Shown here piece after piece: positions 60,277 through 64,000 of a DNA stretch of 64,000 nucleotides; positions within the stretch are counted from its first letter, which is position 1; each line of letters opens with the position of its first letter. The notes beneath the pieces were generated by a model, which ran no database searches, was not told the origin of the DNA, and saw nothing but the letters and a program-made list of their open reading frames with translations. This DNA comes from JAHEJN01 sp963787285. GTDB lineage: Bacteria > Actinomycetota > Acidimicrobiia > Acidimicrobiales > JAHEJN01. The translations under genes were made by a program, and so were the position numbers. The stretch is from the NCBI GenBank assembly GCA_963787285.1, contig CAWBCM010000012.1, positions 1 through 64,000 on the forward strand. The letters are read 5' to 3'.

Positions 60277-61400
60277 GCCGTCACCTGAACCCGCGGAACG
60301 ACCCCAATGCGGCCTGGTACCACCTCGATCCGCTGGTCGTGTTGGCCCCCACCGCCTTGGCGATGATCGGGCTGGCCGCGGTCTACAGCACCACCCGTGG
60401 CACCGACCCACTCGCCTACGACTATTCCTATCTCGAACGACAGCTGCTGTTCGTCGTGCTCGGCCTCTTTCTCATGGGCGTCGCGTCGGTCATCGACTAC
60501 CAGAACCTCCAGAAGCTGAGCCCGGTCCTCTATCTCGCCGGGATCGTCGCCCTCGTCGCCGTGCTGTCCCCGCTCGGGAGCGAGGTCAACGGGGCGCAGG
60601 CCTGGTTCAACATCGGTGCGTTCGGACTCCAGCCGTCGGAGTTCATGAAGCTCGGCCTCATCGTCTTCCTCGCCGCGTATCTGGCGCGTTTCGACGGCGA
60701 GCTCTCGCTCGTGCGACTGGCCGGCGCACTCGTCGTGGTCGGCGTTCCGGTGGTGTTGATCCTGCGTCAGCCCGACGTGGGAACGGTGCTGGTGTTCGCC
60801 GCGATCGTCATGGCCATGCTGTTGATGGGTGGCGCAAAATTGCGCCACATCGTGATCCTCACGGTGCTGGGAATCACGATGGTGTTCGCGGTGGTCAACT
60901 CGCCCCTGCTCGAGTCGTATCAGCGTGACAGGCTCACGACCTTCATCAACCCCGACTCCGCCGACGTCGAAGCCGGCTTCAACCAGAATCAGGCCCAGAT
61001 CGCCATCGGCAACGGTGGGCTCACGGGCAAGGGCTACGGCCAAGGCGAGCAGACCCGATCGGGTCTGGTGCCCGAGCAGGAGACCGACTTCATCTTCACC
61101 GTGATCGGTGAGGAGCTCGGCTTCGTCGGGAGCTCGATCGTGCTCGGGCTGTTCGCCCTGTTGATCTCGCGGGTGTGGCGAGCGGCCCAGCTGGCCAAGG
61201 ACCAGTTCGGCACACTGATCTGCGTCGGCATCCTGGCCATGATCGTGTTCCAGATGTTCCAATCCATCGGCATGAACGCGGGCATCATGCCCGTCACCGG
61301 TATCCCGTTGCCCTTCATCAGCTACGGGGGCAGCAGCAGCCTCGTGAGTTTCATGAGCATCGGCCTGGTCCTGAACATCCGCATGCGCCGCTGGCAGTGA
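60273..61400 (+). CDS. rodA: Peptidoglycan glycosyltransferase RodA
   Basis: The 375-residue SEDS protein has about ten helices, with QPSEFMKLGLIVFLAAYLAR, LRQPDVGTVLVFAAIVMAML, the catalytic Asp in QPDVGT-like loops, ETDFIFTVIGEELGFVGSSI and GIPLPFISYGGSSSLVSFMS. These are the RodA/FtsW signatures. It polymerises glycan with PBP2. ATG 60273 overlaps mrdA. Confidence 0.95.
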   Translation: MSRHLNPRNDPNAAWYHLDPLVVLAPTALAMIGLAAVYSTTRGTDPLAYDYSYLERQLLFVVLGLFLMGVASVIDYQNLQKLSPVLYLAGIVALVAVLSPLGSEVNGAQAWFNIGAFGLQPSEFMKLGLIVFLAAYLARFDGELSLVRLAGALVVVGVPVVLILRQPDVGTVLVFAAIVMAMLLMGGAKLRHIVILTVLGITMVFAVVNSPLLESYQRDRLTTFINPDSADVEAGFNQNQAQIAIGNGGLTGKGYGQGEQTRSGLVPEQETDFIFTVIGEELGFVGSSIVLGLFALLISRVWRAAQLAKDQFGTLICVGILAMIVFQMFQSIGMNAGIMPVTGIPLPFISYGGSSSLVSFMSIGLVLNIRMRRWQ

Positions 61401-61517
61401 CAACGGCGAGGCGTTTGGCGAAGCGAGCGCCGCGAGCGAAGCCCAGCCTCGACGAGCGGTGATGGCGCCCACCCACCGGTCGGTGGCCGACATCCCATGG
61501 ACCAACGACGACGGCGG

Positions 61518-61532
61518 TAGACTCGCCAGATC
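61518..61532 (+). promoter_or_regulatory. Promoter of the TIGR03960-TIGR03936 pair
   Basis: TAGACT (61518-61523) ends nine bases before ATG 61533, close to leaderless. No clear gene lies in 61401-61517, only a GC-rich spacer after rodA. Confidence 0.45.
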
Positions 61533-63492
61533 ATGAACTCGCTCTGGCCGGAACTCGAGCATCTGCTCGGTCGGGTCCAGAAGCCGGCTCGCTACATCGG
61601 TTGCGAAGACGGCATCAATGTGTCCGAACATGCGCCTCACAAAGTGGCGTGGCTTCTGACCTATCCCGACACCTACGAGATCGGCCTTCCGAACCAAGGC
61701 CTGCAGATTCTCTACGAGATCCTGAACGAACGCGACGACGCGGTCGCCGAGCGCTCGTACGCGCCATGGACCGATCTCGAGGCCGAGATGCGCACCGAGC
61801 GACTGCCGTTGTTCTCGGTCGACAACCACCTCCCGGCCTCCGCCTTCGACGTGTTGGCCTTCAACCTCTCGGCCGAGCTCGTCTACACGAACGTCCTGAA
61901 CCTCATCGATCTCGCCGGAGTACCGGTGCGTGCGGCCGATCGGGGCGAGACCGACATGCTCGTCGCAGCCGGCGGTCACTGCACCTACAACCCCGAGCCA
62001 CTGGCCGACTTCGTCGACTTCTTCGTCATCGGCGACGGCGAGGAAGTCGTATCCGAGATCACCGAGGTCCTGCGTGAGTGGAAGGCCACGCCACGCTCCG
62101 CCGGCGCCCGACTCGGGATGCTGCGCGACCTCGCCAAGGTTCCCGGCGTCTACGTGCCGGCCATGTACGAGGTGAGCTACGACGGCGAGCACATCGCCGA
62201 GATCGCACCACGCTTCCCCGACATCCCCGAGCAGGTCGCCAAGCGCACCGTCGCCGATCTCGCCGAATGGCCCTACCCGAAGAACCAGCTCGTGCCGCTC
62301 ACCGAGGTCGTCCACGACCGGCTCAACGTGGAAGTGTTCCGAGGGTGCACCCGCGGCTGCCGGTTCTGCCAGGCCGGCATGATCACGCGCCCGGTGCGCG
62401 AGCGCCCCGCCGAACAGGTTCGCTCCATGGTCCAGAACGGTCTCCAGCGCACCGGCTACGACGAAGTTGCCCTCACGTCGCTTTCGACCGCCGACTTCAG
62501 TGGTATCGGCGATGTCGTGGCCGACACGGTGAACGATCCGGTGAACTGCGGCCAGGTGTCGGTTTCACTGCCCAGCCTCCGCGTCGACGCCTTCACGGTC
62601 GGGGTGGCCGCGGCAGCTCCAGAAGGCTCGCCGCACGGGCCTCACCTTCGCGCCCGAAGCCGGGACCTGGCGTATGCGACAGGTCATCAACAAGCTCATC
62701 GCCGAGGAAGACCTGTACAGCGCCGTCGACTCGGCGTTCAGCCAGGGCTGGCGGCGCATGAAGCTCTATTTCCTCACCGGCCTGCCGACGGAGACCGATG
62801 TCGACACGCTGGGCATCGCCGAGCTCGGCAAGAACTGCGTCGAGATCGGCAAGCGGTACAACAAGACGGCATCGGTCACGCTCTCGGTCGGTGGGTTCGT
62901 GCCCAAGCCGTTCACCCCGTTCCAGTGGTTCGGCCAGAACACCGAAGCCGAGCTCTCCCGCAAGATCTACATGCTGCGCGATGAAGTGAAGAAGACCCGC
63001 GGCGTGCAGATGAAGTGGCACGATCCCAAGGCCACCCTCGCCGAGGGCATCGCCAGTCGAGGTGACCGTCGCATCGGGCGCGTCATCGAGGCCGTGTGGC
63101 GCCGCGGCGGCACGTTCCAGGAGTGGAGCGAGCACTTCCAGTACGACCTCTGGGTCGAGTGCATGGCCGAAGCCGGCCTCTCGATCGACTGGTACGTCTA
63201 CCGGCATCGCCGCGAAGACGAGATCCTGCCGTGGAGCCACATCTCGGCCGGCTTGCACCACGAGTTCCTCTGGCAGGAGTGGCAGGACGCCCTGGCCGAG
63301 GTCGGTCTCCCGGACTGCCGGTGGACCCCGTGCTACGACTGCGGCGCTTGCACCGGGTACAGCATCGAGCACATCGTCGCTTCGGCCACGCCCCCGGCCG
63401 GCGGAAGTCAGGGAACCGGGCAGGACCTGAGCCGAGGCGGCGCAGTGCCGGTCGAGCTGCTCGGTCGCAAGCCCGTCGGGGTGACTCCGTGA
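61533..63492 (+). pseudogene. TIGR03960-family radical SAM protein, one frameshift
   Basis: The gene starts at ATG 61533. The N-terminal B12-binding-like region (HKVAWLLTYPDTYEIGLPNQ, LAGVPVRAADRGETDMLVAA) precedes the radical SAM cluster RGCTRGCRFCQAGMITRP (C-x3-C-x2-C). Near 62600-62625 (GGCCGCGGCAGCTCC) one base is out of register. The real continuation, LQKARRTGLTFAPEAGTWRM, moves to the frame that stays open to the stop at 63492 (MRQVINKLIAEEDLYSAVDS; CYDCGACTGY). The joined length is about 653 residues. The family sits next to TIGR03936 and ribonuclease E/G and is thought to modify a tRNA or rRNA base, but the reaction is not known. A sequencing indel is likely because neighbouring genes are intact. 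Confidence 0.85.
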
Positions 63493-64000
63493 ACCCGCCG
63501 CTTCAGCCCAAGATCCGGGTCCGCTACGCCAAGTACGGCAAGGTCCGCTTCACGAGCCATCGCGACATGGCTCGCGTCTGGGAACGCAATCTTCGCAAGA
63601 TCGGCTTCCCGGTTGCGTACTCCGAGGGGTTCTCGCCGCGGCCCAAGCTGTCGTTCGGGCTGGCCCTTCCCACCGGTGCCGAGTCCGACAGCGAGTATTT
63701 CGACATCACGGCCGATCCCGACTGGGACGCGACCGATCTCGATGAGCTGCCGATGCAGCTCAATGCGGTGCTGCCCTCGGGCATCAGCGTGCAAGCAGTG
63801 GCGGTTCTGCCCCCCGGCTCCGAATCGCTCCAGTCAGTGGTTACCAGCAGTACCTGGGCCATCGAGCTGCCCGACATCGAACCCGCCCAGGTGATGGCCT
63901 GGGTGTCACGGGTGCTCGATGCCGAGGAGCTCGTGGTCACGCGTGAACGCAAGGGCAAGCCCGTCACCGACGATCTTCGCCCCGAGATCTGTTCACTCGA
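63489..64000 (+). CDS. TIGR03936 (DUF2344) family protein, partial at window end
   Basis: The gene starts at GTG 63489, overlapping the TIGR03960 stop (GTGA), and runs off the window. It reads KIRVRYAKYGKVRFTSHRDM, ARVWERNLRKIGFPVAYSEG and FSPRPKLSFGLALPTGAESD, a close match to the radical-SAM-linked DUF2344 pattern. In related genomes it is fused or adjacent to TIGR03960. Because it is cut by the end of the window, about 170 residues are visible. Confidence 0.88.
   Translation, partial: MNPPLQPKIRVRYAKYGKVRFTSHRDMARVWERNLRKIGFPVAYSEGFSPRPKLSFGLALPTGAESDSEYFDITADPDWDATDLDELPMQLNAVLPSGISVQAVAVLPPGSESLQSVVTSSTWAIELPDIEPAQVMAWVSRVLDAEELVVTRERKGKPVTDDLRPEICSL

Overview
The window looks like chromosomal DNA of a high-GC actinobacterium, most likely of the class Acidimicrobiia. 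This rests on codon use rich in GC, a RamB-type regulator beside glyoxylate-shunt genes, a mycofactocin-type SDR, near-leaderless promoters, and the core gene orders tig-clpP-clpX-folC and ndk-mreB-mreC-mreD-mrdA-rodA-TIGR03960-TIGR03936. The class is an inference; no rRNA gene is present.

Bases 1 to about 16,433 are an accessory island. It opens with a decayed IS21-family element (1-2817). Next comes cargo of small or broken genes: a zinc-ribbon/beta-propeller protein, membrane proteins, an IS3 remnant that cut off a lipoprotein gene, a run of minus-strand unknowns, a Cys/Trp-rich protein, a GNAT remnant and a HigBA-like toxin-antitoxin pair. It ends with a plasmid/ICE-like module (HTH protein, ArdC-like antirestriction, SSB, DUF6308-like) and a tyrosine recombinase 117 bp from tRNA-Lys. 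Several dispersed direct and palindromic repeats, including two tRNA-like 3' halves 8.35 kb apart, mark older insertion boundaries.

Bases 16,434-44,673 are metabolic core. They hold tRNAs (Lys, His, Arg, later Gly), an MFS transporter, a mycofactocin-type SDR, a sucrose-phosphate synthase/phosphatase pair, isocitrate lyase and malate synthase with divergent ramB, a DivIVA-domain protein, a sulfatase, three Tad-type pilin-like proteins, an SDR/acyl-CoA dehydrogenase pair and an overlapping operon for a group 3b-type cytosolic NAD(P)-linked [NiFe] hydrogenase. That operon carries an embedded cyclic-nucleotide-binding protein, a maturation protease, HypC, an EamA transporter and a DUF6390-like protein. 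A form-II CoxL-like molybdenum hydroxylase and a PhyH dioxygenase follow.

Bases 44,739-64,000 are housekeeping: trigger factor, ClpP, ClpX, FolC, UDP-galactopyranose mutase, two paralogous membrane-anchored beta-propeller proteins, Ndk, the rod-shape cluster MreBCD/PBP2/RodA, and the radical SAM TIGR03960 gene with TIGR03936 cut by the window end.

A recurring oddity is single-base frame changes in otherwise well-preserved genes (MFS, sucrose-phosphate synthase, hydrogenase large subunit, TIGR03960, and several island genes). For core genes a sequencing indel is as likely as true pseudogenisation, so these entries describe both the gene and the break.
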